Shown: positions 17,154 to 25,339, counted from the first letter of the stretch. The stretch: 57,987 bases of DNA from an uncultured Phascolarctobacterium sp. (GCA_900757795.1 CAAEPE010000005.1:1-57987), one strand, 5' to 3'. Notes: generated by a model not told the origin, from the sequence alone. Program-made: numbers and translations.

Positions 17154-17594
17154 ATGGTGGAACAAGTAAAGGATGTTCCTGCCTATATTCGTAAAATGTA
17201 TGGTTACAATTCTTTTATGAACAATTTTGGCGTTCACATTGATGAAATAACCTGCGGTGGGGCAGTAGTCAGTATTGAAATTGACCCCTTGAAGCATTTT
17301 AATCACCGTGGCATTTGTCATGGCGGCGTTTTGACTGCATTGGCGGATTCTGTCTTAGGCGTAACTGGTGCCAGCGTTGGCGCGGCGGTGGCTACCTTAA
17401 ATTTCAGTATGAATTTTATCAGAAATGTGCATGGTGCGGGACGAGTTTTTGTTAGAAGTAAAATTCGTCATCATGGTCATACAACAATGGTAATTGAAGC
17501 TGAAATGTATGATGCAGAAAATACTTTAATGGCCACAATTTTAACGACAATGTTTATTGTGGGCCGTTTTGAAGAAATACCCGCCAAATGGTAA
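17154..17594 (+). CDS. PaaI-family hotdog-fold thioesterase
   Basis: Predicted acyl-CoA thioesterase with the single hotdog domain of the PaaI family. HFNHRGICHGGVLTALAD (about residues 46-63) is the characteristic helix with the HGG active-site region; VATLNFSMNFIRNVHGAG and a strand-rich C-terminus follow. It is 146 aa, normal length. AGGAAGG precedes ATG 17154. It is 65 bp upstream of an acyl-CoA dehydrogenase, consistent with a role in fatty acyl-CoA or related CoA-ester metabolism, but the substrate is unknown. Confidence 0.85.
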   Translation: MVEQVKDVPAYIRKMYGYNSFMNNFGVHIDEITCGGAVVSIEIDPLKHFNHRGICHGGVLTALADSVLGVTGASVGAAVATLNFSMNFIRNVHGAGRVFVRSKIRHHGHTTMVIEAEMYDAENTLMATILTTMFIVGRFEEIPAKW

Positions 17595-17659
17595 GACTAA
17601 ATTTTTTTGGGTAGGGAGAATGAATGCGGTAATACCGCAAAGTAATTAAGGAGGATACA

Positions 17660-18799
17660 ATGGAGTTTGCATTAAACGAGGAACAACTTGAATTGCAGGA
17701 AATGGTGAGGGAGTTTGTAGAAAAGGAAATTACCCCTTATGCTGCTGAAATGGACAGAGAGAACCATATGCGTGATGGCCTGATTGAAAAGGCTAACGAA
17801 ATGGGTTTGCTCAATGTTATTGTGCCGGAGGAATTGGACGGTCCGGGACTGGACAGCATTTCTGTTGCCACAATTTATGAAGAATTAGGTAAGGGATGTG
17901 CTGGTGTAGCAACCTCTTTGGCTGCTAACAGCTTGGCAACCGTACCTGTACTGTTGGCTGGTACTGACGAGCAAAAGAAAATGTACTGCGACGTATTGAA
18001 CAACGGCGGACTGGCAGCTTTTGCTTTGACTGAACCAGGCGCTGGCAGCGATGCAGGCGGTGTTTCTACTCGTGCGGAAAAAAATAAAGAAAACGGTACC
18101 TATACTTTGAACGGTACCAAAATGTTTATTACCAACGGTGGCTTGGCTGATATTTTTTTGGTATTTGCTAATACCCGCAAAACCGGCGGTATTCGCGGCT
18201 TGACTGCATTTATTGTTCCGAAAAATACTCCTGGCTTCTCCATTGGCAAGAAAGAAAATAAAATGGGTATTCGTCCTTCCAATACTACCGAACTGGTGCT
18301 GCAGGATGTTGTAATTCCTGAATCCTATCGTGTTGGCCGCGAAGGCGAAGGCTTTCGCATTGCTATGAATACCTTGGACAGCGCTCGTCCTTTTGTTGGC
18401 GCTGTTTCCGTTGGTATTGCGCAAGCTGCGTTGGATTGTGCTGTAAAATATTCTAAAGAGCGCCGTCAATTTGGTCAGCCTATTGCTTCCTTCCAAATGG
18501 TACAGGCTATGTTGGCTGACATGGCAATGAAAGTTGAAACTGCTCGTTTGCTGGTACAAAAGGCTTGCTGGATGCGCGACCAAGGCATGGAGTTTTCTAA
18601 AGAGGCTGCTATGGCTAAATGTTATGCTGCCGACGTAGCAATGCAGGTTACTACTGACGCTGTACAAGTAATGGGCGGCTATGGCTATACTAAAGAATAT
18701 CCTGTTGAAAAGATGATGCGCGATGCAAAAATTATGCAGATTTATGAAGGCACCAATCAAATTCAACGCTTGGTTATAGCGAACAAGCTGCTTTACTAA
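17660..18799 (+). CDS. Acyl-CoA dehydrogenase (short-chain/butyryl-CoA type)
   Basis: FAD enzyme that interconverts an acyl-CoA and its 2-enoyl-CoA, passing electrons to ETF. Family motifs: AFALTEPGAGSDAGG near residue 120, MFITNGGLADIF near 155, DSARPFVGAVSVGIAQAALD, QVMGGYGYTKEYPVEKMMRD and the catalytic-base segment IYEGTNQIQRLVIAN at the end. The 379-aa length and sequence resemble clostridial butyryl-CoA dehydrogenase. No etfAB or crotonase genes are adjacent, so a role in butyrate formation versus other CoA chemistry is open. GGAGG precedes the start. Confidence 0.92.
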   Translation: MEFALNEEQLELQEMVREFVEKEITPYAAEMDRENHMRDGLIEKANEMGLLNVIVPEELDGPGLDSISVATIYEELGKGCAGVATSLAANSLATVPVLLAGTDEQKKMYCDVLNNGGLAAFALTEPGAGSDAGGVSTRAEKNKENGTYTLNGTKMFITNGGLADIFLVFANTRKTGGIRGLTAFIVPKNTPGFSIGKKENKMGIRPSNTTELVLQDVVIPESYRVGREGEGFRIAMNTLDSARPFVGAVSVGIAQAALDCAVKYSKERRQFGQPIASFQMVQAMLADMAMKVETARLLVQKACWMRDQGMEFSKEAAMAKCYAADVAMQVTTDAVQVMGGYGYTKEYPVEKMMRDAKIMQIYEGTNQIQRLVIANKLLY

Positions 18800-18829
18800 A
18801 AAACAGCTTGCAACTGTAATTTGAATATG

Positions 18830-18864
18830 AATCCTCCGTCTGTAAAAAGATGGAGGATTTTTTA
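18830..18864 (+). terminator. Terminator after acyl-CoA dehydrogenase
   Basis: AATCCTCC (18830-18837) pairs with GGAGGATT (18852-18859); TTTTTT follows. Confidence 0.85.
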
Positions 18865-18903
18865 TTAACTTTCCGTGACGTATGTATTTTCATGCTAGTC
18901 ATG

Positions 18904-18912
18904 TGCTATAAT
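18904..18912 (+). promoter_or_regulatory. Extended -10 promoter for lspA
   Basis: TGCTATAAT at 18904-18912 with no clear -35, about 50 bp ahead of lspA. Confidence 0.55.
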
Positions 18913-18961
18913 ATACATGTATAAATAGCAGCATAAATTACTGTAACCTAGGAGTATTTTC

Positions 18962-19414
18962 ATGATATATTTTTTTGTGGCTTTGTTAGTGGTAATTTTA
19001 GACCAACTGACAAAGTATTATGTGGTAACACGTTTTGCGGTGGGGGAAAGCGTGCCGGTGATACAAAATATTTTTCACTGGACGTATATTTTAAATCCCG
19101 GAGCAGCCTTTGGGATGATGGAGGGCAGCCGCTGGCTGTTCGTGGTGATTGCTTTTGCAGTTATTGGCTGCATTTGGTTTATGCGTAAGGATATTTACGC
19201 TTACGGACCGTGGTGCACTTACGGCGCGGCGCTTTTTTCCGGCGGCGCAGTAGGTAATCTTATTGACAGAGCACGTCAAGGATTAGTAGTTGATTTTTTT
19301 GATTTTAGAATTTGGCCTGTGTTTAACATGGCCGATATCGCTATATGTGTAGGAGTTGGGTGTATTATATGGAGCATTATGCTGACGGAATGGCTGGCGA
19401 GCAAGAAAAACTGA
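18962..19414 (+). CDS. lspA: Lipoprotein signal peptidase (signal peptidase II)
   Basis: Inner-membrane aspartic protease that removes signal peptides from prolipoproteins. Four hydrophobic helices are visible. VILDQLTKYYV opens the protein, NPGAAFGM follows, and GNLIDRARQGLVVDFFDF (D111) and FNMADIAICVG (D125) supply the catalytic aspartates. At 150 aa the size is normal. TAGGAG lies upstream. Its 3' end overlaps the pseudouridine synthase gene, the conserved lspA-rluD order. Confidence 0.95.
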   Translation: MIYFFVALLVVILDQLTKYYVVTRFAVGESVPVIQNIFHWTYILNPGAAFGMMEGSRWLFVVIAFAVIGCIWFMRKDIYAYGPWCTYGAALFSGGAVGNLIDRARQGLVVDFFDFRIWPVFNMADIAICVGVGCIIWSIMLTEWLASKKN

Positions 19415-20316
19415 TTATTACGGAGGAGCAGGCAGGACAAAGAGCTGATGTTGGCTTGGCAGCTATGCTGGAGCTTACGCGCTCCAATATGCAGAAGCTT
19501 TTGGAGGACGGACGCGCAGTAAAGGGAACCAAGGTTTTAAAAGCAAATTACAAGCTGCGTGCGGGTGATGAGATTCTTGTTACTTTGCCGGAGCCGCAGC
19601 CCTTGGACGCACAGCCTGAGAATATTCCTTTAGATATTATTTATGAGGACGACGACGTTATCGTGGTCAATAAAGCCCGCGGTATGGTAGTGCATCCGGC
19701 AGCGGGAAATTACAGCGGTACCTTGGTCAACGCTTTGCTGTATCACTGCAAAAATCTTTCGGGTATTAACGGCGTGATTCGTCCGGGAATTGTGCATAGA
19801 TTGGATAAGGATACCAGCGGTATTATGATTTGCGCCAAAAATGATGAGGCGCATTTATCCTTGTCCCAGCAAATTCAGGCTAAAACTGCTCAAAGAACAT
19901 ATCTTGCCGTAGTGCGCGGCAATATTAAAACGGACAGCGGCGTTATCGAAACGCAAATTGCCCGCGATAAAAACGACCGTAAAAAAATGGCGGTGGTTAA
20001 AGAAAATGGACGCGATGCCGTTACTGAATATGAGATAGTGGAACGCTTCGGCAAATATACTTTGGTGCGCTGCAAGCTGCGCACGGGACGTACCCATCAA
20101 ATTCGCGTGCACATGGAGTATTTAGGCTATCCGCTAGTTGGGGACCCCAAATATTCTCCCATGAAAACGCCTTTTGCCATTCAAGGTCAGGCGCTGCATT
20201 CGCAAACCTTAGAATTTACCCATCCGCGTACAGGTGAAAGAATGCACTTTGAGGCACCGCTGCCGGAGGATATGCAGAAAATTGTTACGCGTCTGCATTT
20301 AGGTCAATTTAATTAG
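19369..20316 (+). CDS. RluD-type 23S rRNA pseudouridine synthase
   Basis: RluA-family pseudouridine synthase with an N-terminal S4 domain (ADVGLAAMLELTRSNMQKLLEDG) and the catalytic HRLDKDTSGIMI aspartate motif, then RTHQIRVHMEYLGYPLVGDP. The start is uncertain: ATG 19369 (315 aa) follows AGGAG (19351-19355) at a long spacing, and ATG 19390 gives a slightly shorter protein. Either overlaps the lspA end, indicating coupled translation. Likely rluD/ylyB orthologue; the modified position is by homology only. Confidence 0.9.
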   Translation: MEHYADGMAGEQEKLIITEEQAGQRADVGLAAMLELTRSNMQKLLEDGRAVKGTKVLKANYKLRAGDEILVTLPEPQPLDAQPENIPLDIIYEDDDVIVVNKARGMVVHPAAGNYSGTLVNALLYHCKNLSGINGVIRPGIVHRLDKDTSGIMICAKNDEAHLSLSQQIQAKTAQRTYLAVVRGNIKTDSGVIETQIARDKNDRKKMAVVKENGRDAVTEYEIVERFGKYTLVRCKLRTGRTHQIRVHMEYLGYPLVGDPKYSPMKTPFAIQGQALHSQTLEFTHPRTGERMHFEAPLPEDMQKIVTRLHLGQFN

Positions 20317-20381
20317 TTTATTCATAGCTTCTTTATATAAGGAAGCAAGACAAATATAAAATATTTTATGAGGTGACGATG

Positions 20382-20933
20382 ATGAGCAAATTTGTAAAAA
20401 AGAATGTTATTATGGATACTGACGCTATGCGCCGCGCTATTGTGCGTATTGCCCACGAAATTATCGAGAAAAATAAGGGCGTAGAAAATGTAGTTTTGGT
20501 CGGCATCCGCACCCGCGGCGTGCCCATTGCCGAGCGTTTGGTAAAAGCCATCAGTGAAATTGAAAAGGTAGATGTTCCCGTAGGTATGCTGGATATTACC
20601 TTGTACCGCGACGACCTTTCCACTTTGGCATATAATCCTATCTGCCACGGTACCGAAATCAACATGGATTTAAACGGCAAAACCGTTATTTTGGTTGATG
20701 ATGTTCTGTACACCGGCCGTACAATTCGCTGCGCTTTGGATGCCATTATTGATATGGGGCGCCCTAAAGCAATTCAGTTGGCAGTTTTGATTGACCGCGG
20801 TCACAGAGAGCTGCCTATCCGCGCAGATTTTGCCGGTAAAAATGTACCGACCTCTCATAAAGAAGCTATCAACGTATATTTGACTGAGCAGGACGGTACT
20901 GACGAAGTAGTTATCGGCGATTTGGAAGAATAA
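20382..20933 (+). CDS. pyrR: PyrR bifunctional regulator / uracil phosphoribosyltransferase
   Basis: Binds pyr mRNA in response to UMP and has uracil phosphoribosyltransferase activity. The PRPP loop VILVDDVLYTGRTIRCALDAI and the LVGIRTRGVPIAERL segment are diagnostic. GAGGTG (20370-20375) supports ATG 20382 (183 aa), with ATG 20379 also possible. No pyrimidine-biosynthesis genes or clear PyrR-binding leader lie in this window; the neighbours are nucleoside-catabolism genes, so here it sits in a salvage-like setting. Confidence 0.93.
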   Translation: MSKFVKKNVIMDTDAMRRAIVRIAHEIIEKNKGVENVVLVGIRTRGVPIAERLVKAISEIEKVDVPVGMLDITLYRDDLSTLAYNPICHGTEINMDLNGKTVILVDDVLYTGRTIRCALDAIIDMGRPKAIQLAVLIDRGHRELPIRADFAGKNVPTSHKEAINVYLTEQDGTDEVVIGDLEE

Positions 20934-20965
20934 TTTTTCCTTTGACCTTGAAGGAGGTAAGAGAA

Positions 20966-21604
20966 ATGGAACAAGCAGAGGTTTTGCGCAATAAGATTTT
21001 AGGTGAAACTTTAATTAAAAATTTAACAAAACGCGGCTTTGGCGCTTATTACTGCGCTACGAAAGCAGAAGCTTTGGACAAAGCTTTGGAATTGATTCCC
21101 GAAACGGATGTTGTAGCTTGGGGCGGTTCTGTCAGCGTAAAAGAAATTGGTTTGTTGGACGCTGTAAAAAAACGCAATCCTGTTATTGATAGAGAAAAAG
21201 CTGCCGATTTGGCGGAAAAAACAGAGCTGATGCGTAAATCCTTAACCTGCGATACCTTTTTGATGAGCAGCAACGCCGTCAGCAAGGACGGTCAGCTGGT
21301 AAACATTGACGGTAACGGCAATAGAGTAGCAGCCATGATTTTTGGGCCTAAGCAAGTTATTATGATTGTAGGCATGAATAAGGTTGCCGGTACGCTGGAG
21401 GGTGCGTTGGACAGAGCGCGTCATGTGGCTGCGCCCATTAATGCAGCGCGCTTCGCTGGTTTGGACACACCCTGCGCTAAGTTAGGAACCTGCGCCGACT
21501 GCGCTAAGCCAGAAAGTATTTGCAGTCAAATTGTTATTTCCCGAACCTGCAGAGTTCCCAATAGAATTAAAATTATTTTGGTAGGCGAAGCCTTAGGCTT
21601 TTAA
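20966..21604 (+). CDS. LUD-domain (LutC/YkgG-like) protein
   Basis: Belongs to the LUD family (DUF162), related to LutB/LutC of lactate utilisation. AWGGSVSVKEIGLLDAV carries the family's glycine loop; the C-terminal LGTCADCAKPESICSQ contributes four cysteines possibly binding a cluster, and ISRTCRVPNRIKIILVGEALGF is a typical end. ATG 20966 (212 aa) is chosen because AAGGAGG at 20950-20956 is well placed; the upstream TTG at 20942 is not. No lutA/lutB partner is nearby, so the lactate link is not supported by context. Co-oriented with pyrR and deoB. Confidence 0.82.
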   Translation: MEQAEVLRNKILGETLIKNLTKRGFGAYYCATKAEALDKALELIPETDVVAWGGSVSVKEIGLLDAVKKRNPVIDREKAADLAEKTELMRKSLTCDTFLMSSNAVSKDGQLVNIDGNGNRVAAMIFGPKQVIMIVGMNKVAGTLEGALDRARHVAAPINAARFAGLDTPCAKLGTCADCAKPESICSQIVISRTCRVPNRIKIILVGEALGF

Positions 21605-21640
21605 AAATGGTACGATGGTCCACAAGGTAGGTGAAAACTA

Positions 21641-22864
21641 GTGAGAACGATTATATTGCTGATGGATTCCTTTGGTATCGGTTACGCTCATGACGCCGAA
21701 AAATATGGCGACAAGGGCGCGGATACTTTAGGTCATATTTGCGCTTGGTTTGCCGAAAATCGCAAAAATGCCGACGGCAGTCCTAAACCGCTGTATTTGC
21801 CTAATTTGGCGGCCCGAGGTTTAGCAAAGGCTGCGGAATTAAGCCGCGGCTGCAAGCTGCCTGCCGATTTAGGTGCGGAGCATACCATTGGCGCTTATAC
21901 CTATGCGCAGGAAGTGAGCAGAGGCAAGGACACCTTGAGTGGTCACTGGGAAATTGCCGGTGTGCCGGTGGATTTTGACTGGGGTTATTTTCCTGACGTG
22001 CCTAATTGCTTTCCGCAAGAATTAGTGGAGCAGCTTATTGAGCAAGGCAATTTGCCGGGAGTTTTAGGTGAATGTCATGCTTCCGGTACGGAAATTATCA
22101 AAGAGCTGGGCGAGGAGCACGTTCAAACTGGTAAGCCGATTATTTATACTTCCGCTGACAGCGTGCTGCAAATTGCCGCTCACGAGGAAAGCTTCGGCTT
22201 GGAGCGTTTGTACGATTTGTGCAAGCTGGCGTATAAATTGGTGCAGCCCTATAATATTGCCCGCGTTATCGCCCGTCCCTTTGTAGGCACCTGCGCCGCT
22301 GATTTTACGCGCACCACTAATCGTCACGATTATGCAGTGCCTGCGCCGCAGCCAACCTTGCTGGATAAAATGACAGCAGCTGGCGGTAAGGTTTATGCTG
22401 TGGGAAAAATTGCCGATATTTTTGCTCACCGCGGTATCAGCAAGCATTTTGCAGCAGGCGGTTTGGCAAAGCTTGTTGATGCGACCATTGAAGCTGTTAA
22501 AGAAGCGCCGGATAACACTATTGTTTTCACTAATTTTGTGGATTTTGATTCTAGCTATGGCCACCGCCGTGATGTGCGCGGTTATGGCGAAGCGCTGGAA
22601 TATTTTGATAAGCGTCTGCCGGAAATTACCGGCTTGCTTAACGCGGACGATTTACTTTTAATTACTGCCGACCATGGCAACGACCCCAGCTGGAGCGGCA
22701 CGGATCATACGCGGGAAAAAATTCCTGTTTTGTTTTCCGGCGCCGGAATGCAGTGTGCGCAGCTGGTGCCGATGGCAACCTTTGCGGATATCGGTCAGAC
22801 TATTGCCGACTATATGCAGCTGGAACCGCTGGCAACAGGCGTTAAAGCTGCTTATCAAAAATAA
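21641..22864 (+). CDS. deoB: Phosphopentomutase
   Basis: Interconverts ribose-1-phosphate/deoxyribose-1-phosphate and the 5-phosphates, linking nucleoside breakdown to the pentose pathway. Alkaline-phosphatase-fold metal motifs are visible: LLMDSFGIGYAHDAEKYG at the start, KGADTLGHI, SGHWEIAG, and TADHGNDPSWSGTDHTREKIP near the C-terminus. At 407 aa it is standard. It starts with GTG, preceded by AAGGTAGGTG. Followed 15 bp later by a nucleoside phosphorylase, a functionally coherent pair. Confidence 0.96.
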   Translation: MRTIILLMDSFGIGYAHDAEKYGDKGADTLGHICAWFAENRKNADGSPKPLYLPNLAARGLAKAAELSRGCKLPADLGAEHTIGAYTYAQEVSRGKDTLSGHWEIAGVPVDFDWGYFPDVPNCFPQELVEQLIEQGNLPGVLGECHASGTEIIKELGEEHVQTGKPIIYTSADSVLQIAAHEESFGLERLYDLCKLAYKLVQPYNIARVIARPFVGTCAADFTRTTNRHDYAVPAPQPTLLDKMTAAGGKVYAVGKIADIFAHRGISKHFAAGGLAKLVDATIEAVKEAPDNTIVFTNFVDFDSSYGHRRDVRGYGEALEYFDKRLPEITGLLNADDLLLITADHGNDPSWSGTDHTREKIPVLFSGAGMQCAQLVPMATFADIGQTIADYMQLEPLATGVKAAYQK

Positions 22865-22879
22865 AAAGGAGAGCAAACA

Positions 22880-23671
22880 ATGGAGAAGCATTATGCTGCA
22901 ATTGACGAAGTAATGTATCATGTTGGTTTTGCCAAAAGCGCTCTGCATGGTGCAGCAATTGCCGTGCTGCCGGGAGATCCGGGCAGAGTGCAGTTCTTGG
23001 CTGAACATATCGGCGAAAAAGCCTGCTTTATTGCCTGCCACAGAGAATATACCAGTTGGCTGACATACGTTGCTGAAACACCGGTTTTGGTTTGCTCCAC
23101 GGGTATGGGCGGGCCGTCTACGGCAATTTGCTTGGAAGAATTAGCGCGCATGGGGATTACTCATGTGATTAGAGTGGGTACGACGGGCACTATTCAGCAG
23201 CAGATAAATCCCGGCGAAATTATTATCAACAAGGCTTCCGTGCGTTTGGACGGAACCTCACATCACTATGCTCCCGCAAGCTTTCCCGCAGTGGCAAGCT
23301 TTGTCGTAACGGCCGCGCTGGCAGAAGCGGCGCAAGCGGGCGGCGTTCCTTTTCATGTGGGCATAGCAGTTTCCAGCGATACCTTTTGGCCGGGGCAGGA
23401 GCGTTACGACAGCTTTACCGGTTATGTACCGCTGCAATTTCAAGGGACTATGGAGCAGTGGCAAAAGCTGGGCGCGCTGAATTACGAAATGGAAACCTCT
23501 GCCTTGTTTGTAACTTGTCAAGCTTTGGGGTTAAAGGCAGGCGCTGTTTGCGGCGTAGTAGCAAAACGCACGGACAGCGAAGCTATTGTGCCTAAAGAAT
23601 TATATGAACAGGCGCTTAATTATCAGATCGTTGTTGTACAAGGCGCTATTAAGCGTTTAGCAGCAAAATAA
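22880..23671 (+). CDS. udp: Nucleoside (uridine) phosphorylase
   Basis: NP-I family phosphorylase that splits nucleosides to base and (deoxy)ribose-1-phosphate, which DeoB would then use. VLPGDPGRVQFLAEHI, TGMGGPSTAICLEELARMG, RVGTTGTIQQQINPGEI and the LNYEMETSALF segment are present. The MET-type ribose contact and the GDP phosphate contact match the uridine phosphorylase branch. 263 aa. The AAAGGAG site is 8 nt ahead of the ATG. Uridine specificity is inferred from similarity to Udp; purine specificity is less likely. Confidence 0.88.
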   Translation: MEKHYAAIDEVMYHVGFAKSALHGAAIAVLPGDPGRVQFLAEHIGEKACFIACHREYTSWLTYVAETPVLVCSTGMGGPSTAICLEELARMGITHVIRVGTTGTIQQQINPGEIIINKASVRLDGTSHHYAPASFPAVASFVVTAALAEAAQAGGVPFHVGIAVSSDTFWPGQERYDSFTGYVPLQFQGTMEQWQKLGALNYEMETSALFVTCQALGLKAGAVCGVVAKRTDSEAIVPKELYEQALNYQIVVVQGAIKRLAAK

Positions 23672-23711
23672 AATTTACGTCACTATTCATAATCAAAGGA
23701 TGGTGGAGAAT

Positions 23712-24293
23712 ATGAAAAAAATTTTGAGTTTTTTAGGCAGTTTAATGATGCTGTTGGTTATAACGGCTACTGTTCTGCCTCAAAGTGCCAGTGCAGAATT
23801 TCCGGAGCGCCCGGTAGGTTTCGTTGTTATTGACCAAGACGGCGACGTTGACGGCGCTGTTTATAAAAGCTGGCGTCAGGTAGTGAAGTGGGCTTATCAT
23901 TTTCCCTATTACCAAATTACCGATGACGGTACGGCACAAAAGCTGGTAAGCGATGCGGTGCGCGAGGGCGCCAAGCTGGATAAGGCGACAATGGCGGCGC
24001 TGACTGAAAAAAGTAAGGTAGATGTTTTGGTAGTTGCCCGCGTTTACGAGCTGGATGAGTATCTTGTTTCCGGCGGCCTCGGCTTCCGCGACGACTTTGA
24101 AACCTATGTTAGGACTTCTGCCTGCGCAGATTTGCTTGTCTATAAAAAAGACGGCGAAAAATTCCTGCAGAAAAAATTGCGTGAACGTCATTTGCGCGAT
24201 ATGGGTAATGCCGAGCATCCTGAAGAAACAATTAAATGGGAGTTGTCTAAGCTAGTCAATACTATGGAAAATAGACAGATTATTGGCGCTTAA
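23712..24293 (+). CDS. Secreted protein of unknown function
   Basis: I do not recognise this family. The first ~30 residues are a classical Sec signal peptide (MKKILSFLGSLMMLLVITA then SASA just before the predicted cleavage). The mature part of about 163 residues is mixed in charge, with no Cys pattern, no membrane segments and no lipobox. ATG 23712 (193 aa) is favoured by GGTGGAG at 23702-23708 over ATG 23700. It lies behind the udp gene but with its own spacing of 40 bp, and is followed by a terminator and the repeat cluster. In a diderm it is probably periplasmic. Confidence 0.7.
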   Translation: MKKILSFLGSLMMLLVITATVLPQSASAEFPERPVGFVVIDQDGDVDGAVYKSWRQVVKWAYHFPYYQITDDGTAQKLVSDAVREGAKLDKATMAALTEKSKVDVLVVARVYELDEYLVSGGLGFRDDFETYVRTSACADLLVYKKDGEKFLQKKLRERHLRDMGNAEHPEETIKWELSKLVNTMENRQIIGA

Positions 24294-24307
24294 AACTTAA
24301 ATTATAA

Positions 24308-24344
24308 GAGCTTGCTGTAAATTATTACGGCAGGCTCTTTTTTG
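24308..24344 (+). terminator. Terminator after the secreted protein gene
   Basis: GAGCTTGCTGTAA pairs with TTACGGCAGGCTC (G-U pairs included), then a T-run of seven. Confidence 0.85.
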
Positions 24345-24362
24345 TTTGCTAAGATTAAAACA

Positions 24363-24541
24363 GGCGATAAATTATCACGCGTTCAACGCATTTTTTAACG
24401 CTCGCTGCGGGTGGAAGCAGAACGAAGCTGCGGGAAAAATTTGGCTGAATAATGATTAAGGAAACGTTCCCCTTGCTTCTATGCTTCTAAGCCCTCGCTT
24501 ACTAAAAAACGCTATCTTCACTTTGTGATAATATTATCGCC
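24363..24541 (+). repeat. Palindromic repeat element, copy 1 (divergent core)
   Basis: About 179 bp beginning GGCGATAAATTATCACG and ending GTGATAATATTATCGCC. The outer ~45 bp on the left and ~65 bp on the right match copies 2 and 3, but the core (roughly 24410-24480) is different and 13 bp longer. The ends are inverted repeats of each other, so the element can fold on itself. Confidence 0.85.
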
Positions 24542-24570
24542 TTTTGGTGTTAGTTATACAAATAAAATGC
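24542..24570 (+). repeat. 29-bp spacer, first copy
   Basis: Sequence begins TTTTGGTGTTAGTTATAC; identical over all 29 bases to 24737-24765. Together with the element this makes a ~195-bp tandem unit. Confidence 0.85.
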
Positions 24571-24736
24571 GGCGATAAATTATCACGCGTTCAACGCGTT
24601 TTTTGACGCTCGCTGCGAGCGGAAGCATAACGAAATCTCGCAAAACTCGCTGCGCTCAAACAATGCTCGATTTCTATGCTTCCAAGCCCTCGCTTACTAA
24701 AAAACACTATCTTCACTTTGTGATAAATTTATCGCC
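24571..24736 (+). repeat. Palindromic repeat element, copy 2
   Basis: 166 bp, GGCGATAA...TTATCGCC ends. Internally it carries a perfect CGCGTT-C-AACGCG palindrome and a long-range pairing of GCGGAAGCATAACGAAATC with GATTTCTATGCTTCC, so nearly the whole element forms one imperfect hairpin. Confidence 0.9.
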
Positions 24737-24765
24737 TTTTGGTGTTAGTTATACAAATAAAATGC
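24737..24765 (+). repeat. 29-bp spacer, second copy
   Basis: Exact repeat of 24542-24570. No such spacer follows copy 3. Confidence 0.85.
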
Positions 24766-24932
24766 GGCGATAAATTATCACGCGTTCAACGCGTTTTTTG
24801 GACGCTCGCTACAGGCGGAAGCATGACGAAATCTCGCAAAACTCGCTGCGCTCAAACAATGCTCGATTTCTATGCTTCCAAGCCCTCACTCCCTAAAAAA
24901 CGCTATCTTCACTTAGTGATAATTTTATCGCC
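24766..24932 (+). repeat. Palindromic repeat element, copy 3
   Basis: 167 bp, closely similar to copy 2 with scattered substitutions (for example GCTACAGGCGG in place of GCTGCGAGCGG). Ends GGCGATAA and TTATCGCC are intact. Confidence 0.9.
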
Positions 24933-25002
24933 TTGATTTCAGTTTGTCTTAAAATCTAAAATGAACAATTTTATACAGCAGTCAACGCAGTTTGGATGAT
25001 TT

Positions 25003-25032
25003 AATAGCGGTTCTTCGGAACCGCTATTTTTT
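25003..25032 (+). terminator. Orphan UUCG-loop terminator
   Basis: AATAGCGGTTC - TTCG - GAACCGCTATT followed by TTTT: a perfect 11-bp stem with a cUUCGg tetraloop. No gene on the plus strand precedes it for 700 bp, so it terminates either run-through from the repeat region or an unannotated small RNA, or is a relic of a lost gene. Confidence 0.75.
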
Positions 25033-25303
25033 ATGCTTAAAAGGCTTAATTTTTGTACCTTTGACAGAACTCCTGCGAAATTCGTGTTTTTCGATAGAAA
25101 AAATAGAATTTATAGCGTAAATGTCTTTACGGGGGGGAACTTCGTGCTAAAATATAACTATAATAATACTGGCATGATACAAAGCTAATAATGCTTTTGT
25201 CAAATCAGTATATTGCTGATTTTTGCTTCATATAAGGCCAGTAAACAAAAATGTTCAGTTTTAAGTATTTTATGTTTCAAAAATGCGGAATGGAGGATGT
25301 TTT

Positions 25304-25339
25304 ATGAAAAAGAATTGTGTTAAGTTTGTTGAAAGCTAG
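25304..25339 (+). CDS. Possible 11-codon leader peptide
   Basis: An ATG with an excellent ribosome binding site (GGAGGATG, 7-8 nt upstream) opens an ORF of only 11 codons (MKKNCVKFVES) ending in TAG, about 80 nt before the XRE gene. It may be a regulatory leader peptide or the truncated remnant of a longer gene. Evidence is only the strength of the site and the position. Confidence 0.3.
   Translation: MKKNCVKFVES

Noticed and set aside
20317..20372. PyrR-binding attenuator before pyrR
   Set aside because: Only an imperfect GCTTCTT/AAGGAAGC pairing is visible, with no PyrR-binding loop consensus and no T-run terminator.
24363..24932. The repeat cluster as a CRISPR array or integron attC array
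   Set aside because: Repeats are 166-179 bp, far longer than CRISPR repeats, the spacers are identical rather than unique, and there are no cas genes. The spacer contains GTTAG but there is no integrase, no cassette ORF and no core-site pattern.
24739..24936. A 65-codon ORF across repeat copy 3
   Set aside because: It lies entirely in the repeat and spacer, has no ribosome binding site, and its translation has no recognisable pattern; a chance reading frame.
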